Assembly (NCBI GenBank): GCA_963846915.1
Contig: CAWJXV010000009.1
Coordinates: forward strand, 1,054,001 to 1,118,000
Direction: 5' to 3'
Source: PALSA-612 sp963846915
GTDB lineage: Bacteria > Actinomycetota > Thermoleophilia > Gaiellales > Gaiellaceae
Length of the DNA stretch: 64,000 nt
The number at the start of each line of letters is the position of its first letter. Within the stretch, counting starts at the first letter, position 1. Shown here piece by piece: positions 17,166 through 27,320 of this stretch. The translations under genes were made by a program, and so were the position numbers. The notes below the pieces were generated by a model. That model saw only the letters and a program-made list of their open reading frames with translations, ran no database searches and had not been told where the DNA came from.

Positions 17166-18435
17166 CAGGCGCGTAGCCCGGGGCGGTCGTGCGTGCCGAG
17201 TACGACCCCGGCCGAAGGACGAGCGTCACGGTCCCGCCGCTGCCCGTCTTCAGTTGCCGTCCGGCGACCTTCACGGATGCCGCCGCGACGGGGTCGCCGG
17301 CGTCGCGCACCGAGATCGTCACCTTGGCGCCGGCCTTCGTCCGGGCCACCGAAGCGTGCACGGCGAGGCGGGCGAGAACGTGTGTGTGCCAGAAGCCGCC
17401 GGCGGTGCCGGTCGTGAGGTTCGCGAAGAGGTCGATCGGGCCGGTGGAGCCCTCGCACTGGAGGAAGGTCAGCCCGTTGGTGCCCGGCGGGAGCTTCAGC
17501 TTCTGCACCGGCTCCAACGCGCCCGCGGAGCGGCTCGAGCGCGTGACGTACAGGCCGGTCGGGTCGCCCCAGGCGGCCCAGAGCCGTCCGGCGGGGCCGG
17601 GGCAGAGGGTCGCGCTCAAGTACGGGCCTGTCGCGAGTGTCCGCGAGGCGCCGCCGTAGCGGTAGAGCCGCACCGACTTGCCGTCGGCGTAGGCGACGTA
17701 GACGCCGGGCGCCCCGAGGCGGCTGCTGACACCGTTGCCCCAGTCTTTCGCCAGCGGCGGAAGGACGACGCGGGGCCCGGGTGCGGGGAGGACCTTCTGG
17801 ACGTAGACGCCGCCCTGGCCCGCGTTGGTGGCGCCGGAGAGCACGACCGCGCCGGTCGCCGCGTCCGTTGCGAGGAACGATTCCGTCATGCCGCCCTCGT
17901 AGGCGTTGGAGGGGATCGAGCCGGGAGGAACGCCTTCGGCGGCGAAGCCGCGCCAGGCGGTGACCGGTTGGCCGTCCTTCGTCAGCGTCGCCCCGATCAC
18001 CCCTGCGGATTCGGCGACCGGCCCTCCCCACGCGGCTCCGCCGTGGCTCCAGCTGCCGCCGCCCGAGGGGGCGGTGAACGTGTTGATGCCCCCGTCGCCG
18101 ACGGCGAACAGCTGCAGCGTCCGGTCGCGCATGACGACGAGCGCGAGCCCGTTGTTCCCGTTCCACCCGCCGGCGACGGTCGACGTTCCGACCGTCTTCC
18201 CGGCGGACGAGAGGCGTGTCTCGAAGATCGAGGTCGGAGTGGCGCCGCGGTTCCAGATCACGTGGAGCACCCCGTCGGACGTGCGGGCGAGCCCGAGCTG
18301 CGCGCCGGGCGCGGTCGGACCGCTGATCCGGTTCCAGGGCGTGGATGTGGCGGCCGACCCTGCGGCGGCCGCGGCGGCGACCAGGGCCGATGCAAGCGCG
18401 GCAGCAACGAGCACGATGGTGTGTGGGCGACGCAT
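17143..18435 (-). CDS. Secreted protein with C-terminal carboxypeptidase-regulatory-like beta domain
   Basis: This 430-residue exported protein has a signal peptide (MRRPHTIVLVAAALASALVA) cleaved around residue 30. The central ~300 residues are Gly/Trp/Ser-rich with repeated short strands (GVLHVIWNRG, PVTAWRGFAAEG, RLWAAWGDPTGLYV), suggesting a beta-propeller or sialidase-like fold. The last 75 residues (KVTISVRDAGDPVAAASVKV, then LVLRPGSYSARTTAPGY) look like a carboxypeptidase-regulatory/PEGA-like domain. No enzymatic motif is recognised. The ATG at 18435 has a gaggagg site and lies 17 bp after the stop of the DUF4242-like gene, so they are co-transcribed. Confidence 0.75.
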   Translation of the reverse strand: MRRPHTIVLVAAALASALVAAAAAAGSAATSTPWNRISGPTAPGAQLGLARTSDGVLHVIWNRGATPTSIFETRLSSAGKTVGTSTVAGGWNGNNGLALVVMRDRTLQLFAVGDGGINTFTAPSGGGSWSHGGAAWGGPVAESAGVIGATLTKDGQPVTAWRGFAAEGVPPGSIPSNAYEGGMTESFLATDAATGAVVLSGATNAGQGGVYVQKVLPAPGPRVVLPPLAKDWGNGVSSRLGAPGVYVAYADGKSVRLYRYGGASRTLATGPYLSATLCPGPAGRLWAAWGDPTGLYVTRSSRSAGALEPVQKLKLPPGTNGLTFLQCEGSTGPIDLFANLTTGTAGGFWHTHVLARLAVHASVARTKAGAKVTISVRDAGDPVAAASVKVAGRQLKTGSGGTVTLVLRPGSYSARTTAPGYAPDSSSFHV

Positions 18436-18452
18436 GTGGAGACCTCCTCGGT

Positions 18453-18746
18453 TCATGGGCTGACGGCCTTGGGCCAGGGTGAGCGGGCGTACTCGAGGAT
18501 CCGTTCGAAGGGGACCGACGCGCGTTCCGCCGCCGTGCGGACGGCGGCCTCCGAGCCGGCGAACAGGCAGAGGACGACCTCGTCGGCCACCACCAGCATC
18601 GAGCTGAGGTAGCGCACGTCCTCGCCGGCGAGGGCCAGCTCGGCGGTGACTTCGGCGATCCGCTCGTCCAGGTGCCGCAGGTCGGAGTCCTCGACCCCGG
18701 GCCAGAAGCATTCCGCCAGGTACTCGGTTGCGCGTGGCTCGATCAT
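18453..18746 (-). CDS. DUF4242-like (nickel-binding-like) small protein
   Basis: This 97-residue soluble protein has the pattern YLAECFWPGVEDSDLRHLD, then VRYLSSMLVVADEVVLCLF and AAERASVPFERILE. It fits the ferredoxin-like DUF4242 family, in which a predicted nickel-binding domain is noted. Function is unknown. It is the first gene of a two-gene unit with the secreted protein and is divergently placed, 94 bp away, from the LuxR-type regulator gene, which may control it. Confidence 0.7.
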   Translation of the reverse strand: MIEPRATEYLAECFWPGVEDSDLRHLDERIAEVTAELALAGEDVRYLSSMLVVADEVVLCLFAGSEAAVRTAAERASVPFERILEYARSPWPKAVSP

Positions 18747-18840
18747 CGAGAGCGACGCTAGACCGACCCCTCGCGGCCCGAAAGGGGGAAAACCCTACGC
18801 ATCGAGGCGCGGCTTCTCTGCCTCTGGCACCCTGTCTCTC

Positions 18841-21582
18841 GTGCCAGGCGATGGGCCGGTCGGGCGGAACGCGGAGCTCGGACGCGTCGATGCGTTCCTT
18901 GGCGCGGCGCGGGAGGACGTGCGCTCGCTCGCGATCACGGGGCCGGCCGGGATCGGCAAGACGGCTGTCTGGCAGGAAGGAGCTCGCCGCGCCGCGGACA
19001 GCGGCGTCGTCGTTCTGTCTGCACGGCCCACCGGCGGCGAGGTCAAGCTGGCGTTCGCCGCGCTCTCGGATCTGCTCGCGTCAGTCGACGGCGGCATGCT
19101 GCTCGCCTTGCCCGCGCAGCAACGACACGCTCTCGAGAGCGCGCTGCTCCGAGCCGATGTCGGCGACACCTCGCTGGACAGCCGGGCCGTGGCGACGGGA
19201 GCCCTTTCGCTTCTGCGCGAGCTCGCGCTCTCGGCGCCGCTCCTGCTCGCCGTCGACGACGCGCAGTGGCTGGACGCGGCCTCCGCGGCCGCTCTCGGCT
19301 TTGCAGTGCGCCGACTCGACGGCCTGCCGGTCGGCGTCCTCACCACGGTCCGGATCGAAGAGGACCGTCCCGAGAGCTTCGAGCAGTTCCTGCCGAGAGA
19401 GCGGCGGGACGAGCTGGAGATCGCGGGGCTCGGCCTCGCTGCACTGCACGCGGTGCTGAAGCAGCAGCTCGGCCGGGTCTTTCCACGGCCGGTGCTCGTC
19501 AGGATCGCGGCCGCGAGCGCCGGGAATCCGTTCTATGCCCTCGAGATCGGCCGCGAGCTCGACCGGATGGGCGTGCCACCGGTAGGGGCTCCGCTGCCGG
19601 TTCCGAGAGAGGCGAAGTCGCTCGCGCAGGCGCGGTTGCGACGGCTGCCGGATCAGACGTTCGAGGCACTCCTGGCGGCCGCCTGCCTGTCGCGGCCGCA
19701 CGTCTCGCTGCTCGACGCCGAGGCCCTGGGGCCGGCCGAGGAGTCGGGGCTCGTCACCGTCGCCGATGACGGAGGCGTCCGATTCAGCCATCCCCTCGTC
19801 GCGTCGGCCGTCTACGAGTCGGCCTCGGCGGGTCGAAGGCGGCGGGCGCACCGGACCCTGGCCGAGCGCGTTGCCGATCCGGAGGAGCACGCTAGGCATC
19901 TCGCGCTGGCCGCAACCGGACCCGACGAGCAGACCGCGCGCGCACTCGACCGTGCCGCCGAGCTCGTCGCGGGCCGGGGTGCGGTGGCGGTCGCCGCCGA
20001 GCTGAAGGGCCTCGCTCTGCGGCTGACCTCGCCCGACGACACCGACGCGCTCGCCCGGCGCAGGCAAGAGCTCGCCCAGCGCCTCTACTTCGCCGGCGAT
20101 GCCTCGGCCGCGCGCCGCGAGCTGGCGGCGCTGATCGCCTCGCTTCCGGCCGGCGAGCGACGGGCGGAGGCCCTGCTCGATCTCGGCAGCGTGGTCTGGT
20201 CGCAAGGCGAGAACGAGGACGGGCTGGACATCCTCGCTCGAGCTCTGGCCGAGGCCGAGTCCCACGGGCTGCGCGCACGCATCCACTCGCGGATCTCTCT
20301 AATGGCCGAGGACTGCGACCTCGGGCTCGAGCATGGCAAGGCGGCGCTCCAGCTGATCGACGAGCAGGCCGACCCGCTCCTCTATTCGTTCGCCCTCCAC
20401 AACGTGGCTCGCTGGAAGCTCTACGCGGGCGAGGGCGCCGACCACGAGGCGATCAAGCGGGGCATTCGCCTCCAGCGAGAGGCGGCCGCCTGGGAGATGA
20501 GTGCGGTACCTGCCTACTGGGCGCGAGACTTCGACGACTTCGAGACCGCGAAGAAGCGGTTCGAGCAGCTGCTTCTCGCCTTTCAGGAGCAAGGCGACGA
20601 AGCGCGGCGCTGCGTGGCCCTCGCGCACCTCGCGGTGATCGAGGCGATGACCGGCCACCTCGACCGCGCCGGGCTGCTGGCCGCGGAGTCGCGCGACCTC
20701 GCCGAGCAGACCGAGCAGGAGACCTGGATCAACATCGCGCTGTGGGCGCAGAGCTACGTCGCCGCGCAGGCCGGCGACGTGGAGACGGCGCGGGCCGGTG
20801 CTGACGCGGTGCTCGGCCGTATCGAGGACAACCCCGACGCGATCGCCGAGCGGCTGGCGCGCGACGTGCTCGGCATCACCGCCTTCGCGGCCGGCGATTA
20901 CGAGGAGGCCGACCGCCAGCTCTCGCGGGCCGACGACATCGATGCGTCTCTGCACGTGCGGGAGCCTGCTGCGGAGCGGTTCCAGGCCGACCACGCGGAG
21001 GCGGTGATCGCACTTGGCGACCTCGACCGGGCAGAGCGCCTAGTGGAGCGGCTGGAGGCGCGCGCCGAGCGGATTCCACGACCCTGGATCTGCGCGGTGT
21101 CGGCTCGATGCCGCTCGCTGCTCCTCGCTGCGCGCGGCGATCTCGACGGCGCGCTGGCGTCGATCCAGGATGCGCTCGACCGGCAGGCGAACCTCGAGAT
21201 GCCGGTCGAGCGGGCGCGAACTCTCCTGGTGCTCGGGCAGGTGCTCCGCAGGCGGAAGCAGCGGCGGGAGGCGCGCGCGGTCTTCGAGGAGTCGCTCGGC
21301 GGCTTCGAGGCTGTCGGAGCGTCGTTGTGGGCGCAGCGCGCACGCATCGAGCTTGCGCGCGTCCCTGTGCGTCGCGCGTCGGCCGAGCTCACTCCGACGG
21401 AGGAGAGGATTGCCGTCCTCGCTGCCGCCGGTCTCACGAACCGTGTGGTCGCGGAGCAGATCTTCGTGAGTCCGAAGACCGTGGAGGCGAACCTCGCGCG
21501 GGTCTACCGCAAGCTGGGCATCCGCTCGCGCGCCGAGCTTGGCCGCGCGATGGCGGAGCGGGAACGCGTCGCCGAGACGTAG
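18841..21582 (+). CDS. LuxR-family regulator with N-terminal STAND/AAA ATPase (LAL type)
   Basis: This 913-residue protein has three parts. An N-terminal ATPase carries the P-loop GPAGIGKT (residues 34-41) and Walker B LLLAVDDAQW (about 135-144). A long middle of TPR-like helices spans about 380-840. A C-terminal LuxR helix-turn-helix has LTPTEERIAVLAAAGLTNR and SPKTVEANLARVYRKLGI. Large ATP-binding LuxR (LAL/MalT-like) proteins are ligand-gated transcription activators. The GTG at 18841 is chosen because it directly precedes the conserved VGRNAEL start; the frame is open further upstream but in a divergent promoter region. It is intact, in contrast to the next gene. Confidence 0.9.
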   Translation: MPGDGPVGRNAELGRVDAFLGAAREDVRSLAITGPAGIGKTAVWQEGARRAADSGVVVLSARPTGGEVKLAFAALSDLLASVDGGMLLALPAQQRHALESALLRADVGDTSLDSRAVATGALSLLRELALSAPLLLAVDDAQWLDAASAAALGFAVRRLDGLPVGVLTTVRIEEDRPESFEQFLPRERRDELEIAGLGLAALHAVLKQQLGRVFPRPVLVRIAAASAGNPFYALEIGRELDRMGVPPVGAPLPVPREAKSLAQARLRRLPDQTFEALLAAACLSRPHVSLLDAEALGPAEESGLVTVADDGGVRFSHPLVASAVYESASAGRRRRAHRTLAERVADPEEHARHLALAATGPDEQTARALDRAAELVAGRGAVAVAAELKGLALRLTSPDDTDALARRRQELAQRLYFAGDASAARRELAALIASLPAGERRAEALLDLGSVVWSQGENEDGLDILARALAEAESHGLRARIHSRISLMAEDCDLGLEHGKAALQLIDEQADPLLYSFALHNVARWKLYAGEGADHEAIKRGIRLQREAAAWEMSAVPAYWARDFDDFETAKKRFEQLLLAFQEQGDEARRCVALAHLAVIEAMTGHLDRAGLLAAESRDLAEQTEQETWINIALWAQSYVAAQAGDVETARAGADAVLGRIEDNPDAIAERLARDVLGITAFAAGDYEEADRQLSRADDIDASLHVREPAAERFQADHAEAVIALGDLDRAERLVERLEARAERIPRPWICAVSARCRSLLLAARGDLDGALASIQDALDRQANLEMPVERARTLLVLGQVLRRRKQRREARAVFEESLGGFEAVGASLWAQRARIELARVPVRRASAELTPTEERIAVLAAAGLTNRVVAEQIFVSPKTVEANLARVYRKLGIRSRAELGRAMAERERVAET

Positions 21583-21633
21583 GGCTCGATCCCTAACGCG
21601 GTTCCTTGCGGGTCGCGCAAATACACTCGCGCC

Positions 21634-24600
21634 ATGCCGGTCTGCCCGCATTGCGGCGAGGACAATCCAGCGCGGGCGAGGTTCTGCCTCAACTGCGCTG
21701 CGCCGCTCGCCGCGGCATCGCAGGCGCGCGAGCAGCGCAAGGTCGTGACTGTGCTCTTCTGCGACGTCACCGGGTCGACCGAGCTCGGCGAGCGGCTCGA
21801 CCCGGAGGCGCTTCGTGCGCTGCTCGCGCGCTACTTCGAGCGGATGAGGGCGGCGGTCGAGCAGCACGGAGGCACGGTGGAGAAGTTCATCGGCGACGCG
21901 GTCATGGCCGTCTTCGGCGTGCCGGTCGTGCACGAGGACGACGCGCTGCGGGCCGTGCGCGCAGCGGTGCGAGATGCGGGATGCGTTCCCCGAGCTCGGC
22001 GTCCAGGGCCGGATCGGGATCACGACGGGCGAGGTCGTGACGGGGACGGAGGAGCGGCTGGCGACGGGTGACGCCGTCAACGTGGCGGCCCGGCTCGAGC
22101 AGACCGCGCAGCCCGGGGAGATCCTCGTCGGATTGGAGACGGTGGCGCTCGTACGCGACGCCGTGTCGGTGGAGGCGGTCGAGCCGCTGGCGCTGAAGGG
22201 GAAGCAGGCTCCCGTCGAGGCATACCGGCTGCTGTCCGTCGGCCCTGCAGCGCCCGGGCGCAGACACGCCGGGGCGATGGTCGGCCGCGGGCGCGAGCTC
22301 GAGCGGCTTCGGGCGGCGCTGGCGCAGGCGAAGCGCGGACGGCTCGTGTCAGCTCTTCACCGTGCTCGGCGCCGCCGGCGTCGGCAAGTCCCGCGTCGTG
22401 AACGAGTTCCTCGGCGGTCTCGACGGGCGGCACGGTCGTCCGCGGCGGCTGCCTGCCGTACGGCGAAGGCATCACCTACTGGCCGGTGGTCGAGGTGGTC
22501 AAGCAGCTCCTCGGCCGGGACCCGAGCCGCGGCTCGCCGAGCTCGGCCTCGACGGCTCGGCGTCGCGGGCGATCCAGGCGGTGCTCGGCGACGCAAGCAT
22601 GGTCTCGTCCGTCGAGGAGATCGCGTGGGCGATGCGCCGGCTGCTCGAGGCAGTCGCGGCCACGTCGGCCGCTGGTCGTCGTCTTCGACGACATCCACTG
22701 GGGCGAGGAGGCGTTCCTCGATCTCGTCGACCACGTCGCCGACCTGAGCCGCGACGCGCCGATCCTGCTGCTCTGCATGGCCCGGCCGGAGCTCCTCGAC
22801 CGGCGGCCGAACTGGGGCGGAGGGAAGCTCAACGCCACGACCGTGCTGCTCGAGCCGCTTGCGGCCGGCGACGCCGAGTCACTCGTCGCGAGCCTGCTCG
22901 ACGGCGAGGCCGTCGACGAGTCGCTCCGCGCACGGATCCTCGACGCGGCCGAGGGCAATCCGCTCTTCGCCGAGGAGATGGTCGCGCTCGTCCGCGAGTC
23001 GCCCGGTGACGTCGTCGCAGTCCCGCCGACGATCCAGGCGCTGCTCGCCGCGCGTCTCGACCAGCTCGACCAGTCGGAGCGGAACGTGCTCGAGCGCGGC
23101 TCCGTCGAGGGACGGACGTTTCACCGGGGCGCGGTGCAGGCCCTCTCACCGACGGACGAGCAGCTTCTGACGCCGCTCACGGCACTCGTCCGCAGGGAGC
23201 TGCTGCGCCCGGACCGGCCGCAGTTCCCGGGCGAGGACGCCTTCCGCTTCCGTCATCTGCTGATCCGCGATGCGGCCTACGACGCGCTGCCGAAAGCGAG
23301 CCGTGCGCGAGCTCCACGAGCGCTTCGCCGTCTGGATCGGCGAGCACGTCGAGCTCGTCGAGCTGGACGAGGTAGTCGGGTATCACCTCGAGCAGGCGCA
23401 CCGCTACCGCGTCGAGCTCGGCACCTCCGACGACCGGCTCGCCTTCCGAGCGGCCGATCGGCTCGCCTCGGCGGGCGACAGGGCCGCCGCGCGCGGCGAC
23501 GTGCGGGCCGCGACCAACCTCCTCGCTCGCGCTGCGGCCCTCTTCCGGACCGACGAACCGCGTCGCATCGGCCTTCTCGTCACGCTCGGCCGGGCGTCGT
23601 ACGAGACCGGCGAGTGGGATCGGGCAGACGAGCTGTTCTCCGAGGCGATCGAGCTGGGCCGGGCTGCCGACGACCGGCGGATCGTCGCGCACGCGACCCT
23701 CGGCAGGACCGTCGTCAATACGTTCCGGGGCTCGTTCGAGAGCCACGACAGGATCAGGGACGAGCTCGCGTGGCCGATCGCCGTCTTCGAGGAGTTCGGA
23801 GACGAGAGCGGGCTCGCCCGGGCCGTCGGTCTCGGTGGTCAGCTCCGTTTCTGGAAAGGCCAGGCGGCGGCCGCGCTGGACGAGCTCGAGCGTGCGGCGG
23901 TCCACGCGCAGAATGCCGGCGACAGGCTCCAGGAGGTCCAGTGCCTGCAGTACGTCCTGCTCTCGTCGAGGAATGGCCCGATGCCCGCGTCGGAGGCCCT
24001 CGCGCGGGCTGCCCGGCTGCGTGAGACGACGACCGTCGACCGTCGGCTCGAGGTGTCGATCCTCCGCTGCACGGCCTGTCTCTGGGCGATGCAAGGCGAC
24101 TTCGACGCTCGCGCGCGATCAGATCACCATGTCGGTGGCCCTCGCCAAGGAGCTCGGGCTGGCGGTCGTTGCAGCGAGCGCGGAGATGGAAGCCGGCCAC
24201 ATCGAGGTCCTCGCCGGGCGACCCGACGCAGCCGAGCCGTCGCTCCGGTCAGCGTTCGACCGGCTCGAAGCCATGGGTGATCGTGGCTTCCTGGTCACGG
24301 TTGCTCCCGTGCTCGCCGACGCCCTCCTCGGGTTGGACCGCATGGACGAGGCCGCGTCGCTCATCGAGCTGACCGTCCGGTGGGCGATCGATGACGATCT
24401 CGATCCTCAGATCGGCTGGCGGCGAGTGCAGGGGCGGCTCCTGGCACGGAGAGGGGATTTCGAGAACGCGGTGGGCGTCGCGCGCGAGGCGGTCGAGCTC
24501 GCGGCCGGCACCGACTTCATCGACGACCATGGTCGAGCGCTCGAGGATCTCGGCGAGGTCCTCCGGCTCGCGGGACACGACGAGGACTCGAAGGCCGCGC

Positions 24601-24674
24601 TCGAGCAGGCGCTCGAGCTCTACGAGCAGAAGGGCAACACGGTCTCGTCGAAGCGCGTGCGCTCGCTGCTGTAG
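21634..24674 (+). pseudogene. Zinc-ribbon, adenylate/guanylate cyclase and AAA ATPase with TPRs, broken by seven frameshifts
   Basis: Read across frames the gene gives one ~1011-residue protein. It has an N-terminal Cys4 zinc ribbon (CPHC and CLNC), a class III cyclase domain (VTVLFCDVTGSTELGERLD and EKFIGDAVMAVFGVP), and an ATPase with P-loop LGAAGVGKS and Walker B LVVVFDDIHWGEE. A TPR region with RELHERFAVWI and LELYEQKGN ends it. Frame changes are needed near 21970, 22346, 22428, 22524, 22664, 23305 and 24107. Six look like one extra base and the one at 22524 like one missing base. Each repair restores family-like sequence. The intact family makes cAMP or cGMP and couples it to a STAND switch. 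With seven breaks in 3 kb it is either decayed or badly sequenced. Confidence 0.8.
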
Positions 24675-24899
24675 CTACGAGCCGATCCACTCCTCCTCGT
24701 GCCAGTCGGTCCTCGAGCGGTGGCGCCTGAGGGCGACGATCAGCCAGCCGACTACCGCGAACGCGGCGGCGGCGGCCAGCAGCGGGCGTACCGTCCAGGC
24801 GACCCAGACGAGGCACCACACGGCGAGCGCGGTGGCGGCGCCGAGCGCGAGCAGGACGATCATGCGTTGCCAGTGATTCAGTGCGGCGAGCTTGGCCAT
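24675..24899 (-). CDS. Small two-helix membrane protein, unknown
   Basis: This 74-residue protein has two hydrophobic helices (MIVLLALGAATALAVWCLVW and LLAAAAAFAVVGWLIVALRR) and a charged tail ending DWHEEEWIGS. The ATG at 24899 follows ggaggag. It is directly abutting and convergent with the cyclase gene. The family is not recognised. Confidence 0.7.
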   Translation of the reverse strand: MAKLAALNHWQRMIVLLALGAATALAVWCLVWVAWTVRPLLAAAAAFAVVGWLIVALRRHRSRTDWHEEEWIGS

Positions 24900-25029
24900 C
24901 GAGTCTCCTCCAGCTCTTCGATTGCTCCCGGCCGGGCGCTGCCCGAGGGGGTTTGCGTCGAGCCATTGTTGTTCGATCGAGGGAGTCTGTCCATCCCCGA
25001 TCCGAGTGATCCGGTGACATGCTCCGGGC

Positions 25030-25959
25030 ATGAGGGTCGCCGTGGTCGGAGCGGGTGCGATGGGCTCGGTCTACGCCTGCCTGCTCGCCGCCGCCGGCCA
25101 CGACGTGACCGCAGTCGACCTCGACACCGAGCACGTCGAGGCGATCCGCGCCCGGGGGCTGCGCGTCGAGGGCGCGAGCGGCGACCGCGTCGTGCCGATC
25201 GCGGCGACGACGAGGGCGGCCGACGTCGGCGCCGTGGACCTGGTCGTGATCGCGACGAAGGCGATGGACGCGAGGGCTGCCGCCGAGTCGGTCGGGCCGC
25301 TGCTCGGCGGCGAGACGACGGTGCTGACGATCCAGAACGGTCTCGGCGCGGCGGACACGGTCGCCGACGTTGTCGGCGAGGAGCGTCTTCTGGTCGGAGT
25401 CGCCGGCGGCTTCGGCGCCTCGCTCGTCGCCCCCGGCCACGCGCATCATCACGGCATGGAGCTCGTCCGCCTCGGCGAGCCCACCGGGCCCGTCACCCCG
25501 AGGTGCGAGCTGATCGCCGACGTCTGGCGCAGCGCGGGATTCACCGTCCGGACCTACGACGACGTGAGCCGCCTGCTCTGGGAGAAGCTGATCTGCAACG
25601 CGTGTTACGCCGGCGTCTGCGGGCTCCTCGAGCTCACGATCGGCGAGGTGATCGAGAGCCCGCACGCGTGGTCGATCGCGAGCCGCTGTGCACAGGAGAC
25701 GCTCGACGTCGGCCGGGCGCGCGGGGTGCGCCTCGAGATCGACGATGCCGCCGCGTACGTCCGCGAGTACGGGCTGAAGATCACCGGCGCACGGCCCTCG
25801 CTGCTCCTCGACCTCCTCGCCGGCAGGCCGACCGAGGTCGAGTGGATCAACGGCTCCGTCCCGCGCGTGGGGGCCGAGGTCGGCGTCCCCGCCCCGGTCA
25901 ACGACCTCGTCACGACGCTCGTCCTCGGGAAGCAGGCCACTGCACTCCGCGGGCGCTGA
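25030..25959 (+). CDS. panE: 2-dehydropantoate 2-reductase (ketopantoate reductase) family
   Basis: This 309-residue NADPH-dependent oxidoreductase reduces 2-dehydropantoate to pantoate in pantothenate/CoA synthesis. The N-terminal nucleotide motif is VVGAGAMGSVYACLLAAAGH. The helical C-terminal domain has the catalytic Lys in LLWEKLICNACYAG and the substrate-binding EVEWINGSV. Some ApbA/PanE paralogues act on other 2-oxo acids, so the assignment is at family level. It has its own upstream region and is convergent with the GAP gene. Confidence 0.88.
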   Translation: MRVAVVGAGAMGSVYACLLAAAGHDVTAVDLDTEHVEAIRARGLRVEGASGDRVVPIAATTRAADVGAVDLVVIATKAMDARAAAESVGPLLGGETTVLTIQNGLGAADTVADVVGEERLLVGVAGGFGASLVAPGHAHHHGMELVRLGEPTGPVTPRCELIADVWRSAGFTVRTYDDVSRLLWEKLICNACYAGVCGLLELTIGEVIESPHAWSIASRCAQETLDVGRARGVRLEIDDAAAYVREYGLKITGARPSLLLDLLAGRPTEVEWINGSVPRVGAEVGVPAPVNDLVTTLVLGKQATALRGR

Positions 25960-25965
25960 GTGCGC

Positions 25966-26638
25966 TCAGCCGACGAGGCCGGAGATGCCGTCCCGGATCA
26001 GCGCCACCGCGAGGAGCACGACGATCACCGCGGCCACCGTCCTCACGTGCGCGAGCAGCCAGTCGCGGACACGTTGCAGGAGCGTCGTCGTGCGGTCGCG
26101 GGCGACGACGAGCATGACGAGGGCCAGCAGCAGCGGAAGCAGCGACACGACCGAGAAGAAGACCCACTCGACGACGTACTCGGGGGCGCTCGGGTTCCGC
26201 TCGGAGATCTCCTTGAGCGCGATCGGGATGAAGGCGCCGGGGTTCGCGAGCACGGCGCCGGCCCCGATGACCGCGACCGACGGGGACGCCGCGACCTTGG
26301 TCATCTGGGCGGTCATGCTCTTCGTCTTGGCCGCGTTCGGCGGCCGTCGCAGGACGACCGCGACCCACACGAGCAGCAGCACGCCGGCGACCACATCGAA
26401 GACCGCGACCCAGGTCTTCGGCGTCGACGAGTGCGACGCCGCGCTGTCGCCGAGGACGAAGGCGGCAGCGACGCCGACGCGCGAGCGTCGCCGTCAGCGC
26501 GCCGAGGTAGAACAGGGAGCCGGTCCGGAACGGCCGGTCGCCGACGACGAGCGCGAGCACCGAGAACGAGAGCGTCGTCGGCGAGAGCATCGCCGCGAGG
26601 GCTGTCAGCGCCAGCTCGGCGTCGAGCCAGCCGCTCAA
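25966..26638 (-). CDS. GAP (Sap) family membrane protein, frameshifted
   Basis: The repaired protein has 223 residues with six hydrophobic segments. Segments such as ALAAMLSPTTLSFSVLALVV at the N-terminus and GVLLLVWVAVVLRRP in the middle fit the actinobacterial GAP/sulfolipid-1-addressing-protein (Sap) family of the LysE-like transporter fold. The N-terminal third (26638 to about 26482) and the rest are in different frames. One extra base near 26481 joins LGALTATLA to VGVAAAFVLGDSA. The TTG start overlaps the TGA of the upstream gene. These proteins are thought to move lipids or amino-acid-like solutes; the substrate is unknown. Confidence 0.7.
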
Positions 26639-27270
26639 CCCCTGTCCGCCGGATCCGAGCCGATCTTCGCGACGGGGATGTCGTAGCGGCTGCTCGCAAC
26701 CTCGGCGAGATCCTTCTCCAGCCGGTTGGCGCTGTCCGCCGGTGGGGTCGCGAAGACGATCAGGTCGGCCGGGAACTCGCGCAGCCCGTCGTCGGCGGCC
26801 TGGATCGGGTCGTGCGGGCCGATGTGCCCCTCGGCCTCGACGCCGATGCGATTCAGCGCTTCGAGCGTCGCGCTGAGGTGATCCTGCGCGACCTGGTACG
26901 CCTGCTCGTCGCCGGTGAGTCGGTCGAGCCGCGACGAGAGCGACGGCGCGATCACGAGCGCCCGCGTCGGACGCCCCGCCGAGCGGGCTGCGAGCTCGTC
27001 TCGGAGCGCATCCGCGGAGCAGCTCTCGTCCGCGACCACGAGGACTCTGAAGATCTCGTCGTCGACCCGCGCGACCACGGGCGCGTCGTCGGCCGAGGGG
27101 TGCGGGTGGCGCTTCGAGTACCACCAGAACAGGAAGCCCGCGGCGACCACCGTGAACACGACGAGGAGAATCCAGGCCCAGGGGCCGGTGTAGACGGCGA
27201 GCACGAGCAGGCCGACGAAGCCGAGGAGCGCGACGACGAGCGGGATCGCGGCGAACTCACGTGAGCGCAT
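26635..27270 (-). CDS. Two-helix membrane protein with cytoplasmic Usp-like domain
   Basis: This 211-residue protein has two membrane helices at about residues 8-52 (AAIPLVVALLGFVGLLVLAV and WAWILLVVFTVVAAGFLFWW). They are followed by a soluble alpha/beta domain (FRVLVVADESCSADALRDEL, then ADLIVFATPPADSANR) that resembles a universal-stress-protein-like Rossmann fold. The ATP-binding G-rich loop of classic Usp proteins is not clear. The ATG at 27270 overlaps the upstream region of the divergent holin-like gene. It is probably translated with the GAP-family gene, whose start overlaps its stop. Confidence 0.68.
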   Translation of the reverse strand: MRSREFAAIPLVVALLGFVGLLVLAVYTGPWAWILLVVFTVVAAGFLFWWYSKRHPHPSADDAPVVARVDDEIFRVLVVADESCSADALRDELAARSAGRPTRALVIAPSLSSRLDRLTGDEQAYQVAQDHLSATLEALNRIGVEAEGHIGPHDPIQAADDGLREFPADLIVFATPPADSANRLEKDLAEVASSRYDIPVAKIGSDPADRG

Positions 27271-27320
27271 CGCAGGCACATGCTGTGACCGACACGCGCG
27301 ACGGTCATCATGCGAAGGGG

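Noticed and set aside
21974..23300. Several separate overlapping genes instead of one cyclase
   Set aside because: Each piece starts or ends in the middle of a known domain, and consecutive pieces join into one cyclase-ATPase-TPR protein.
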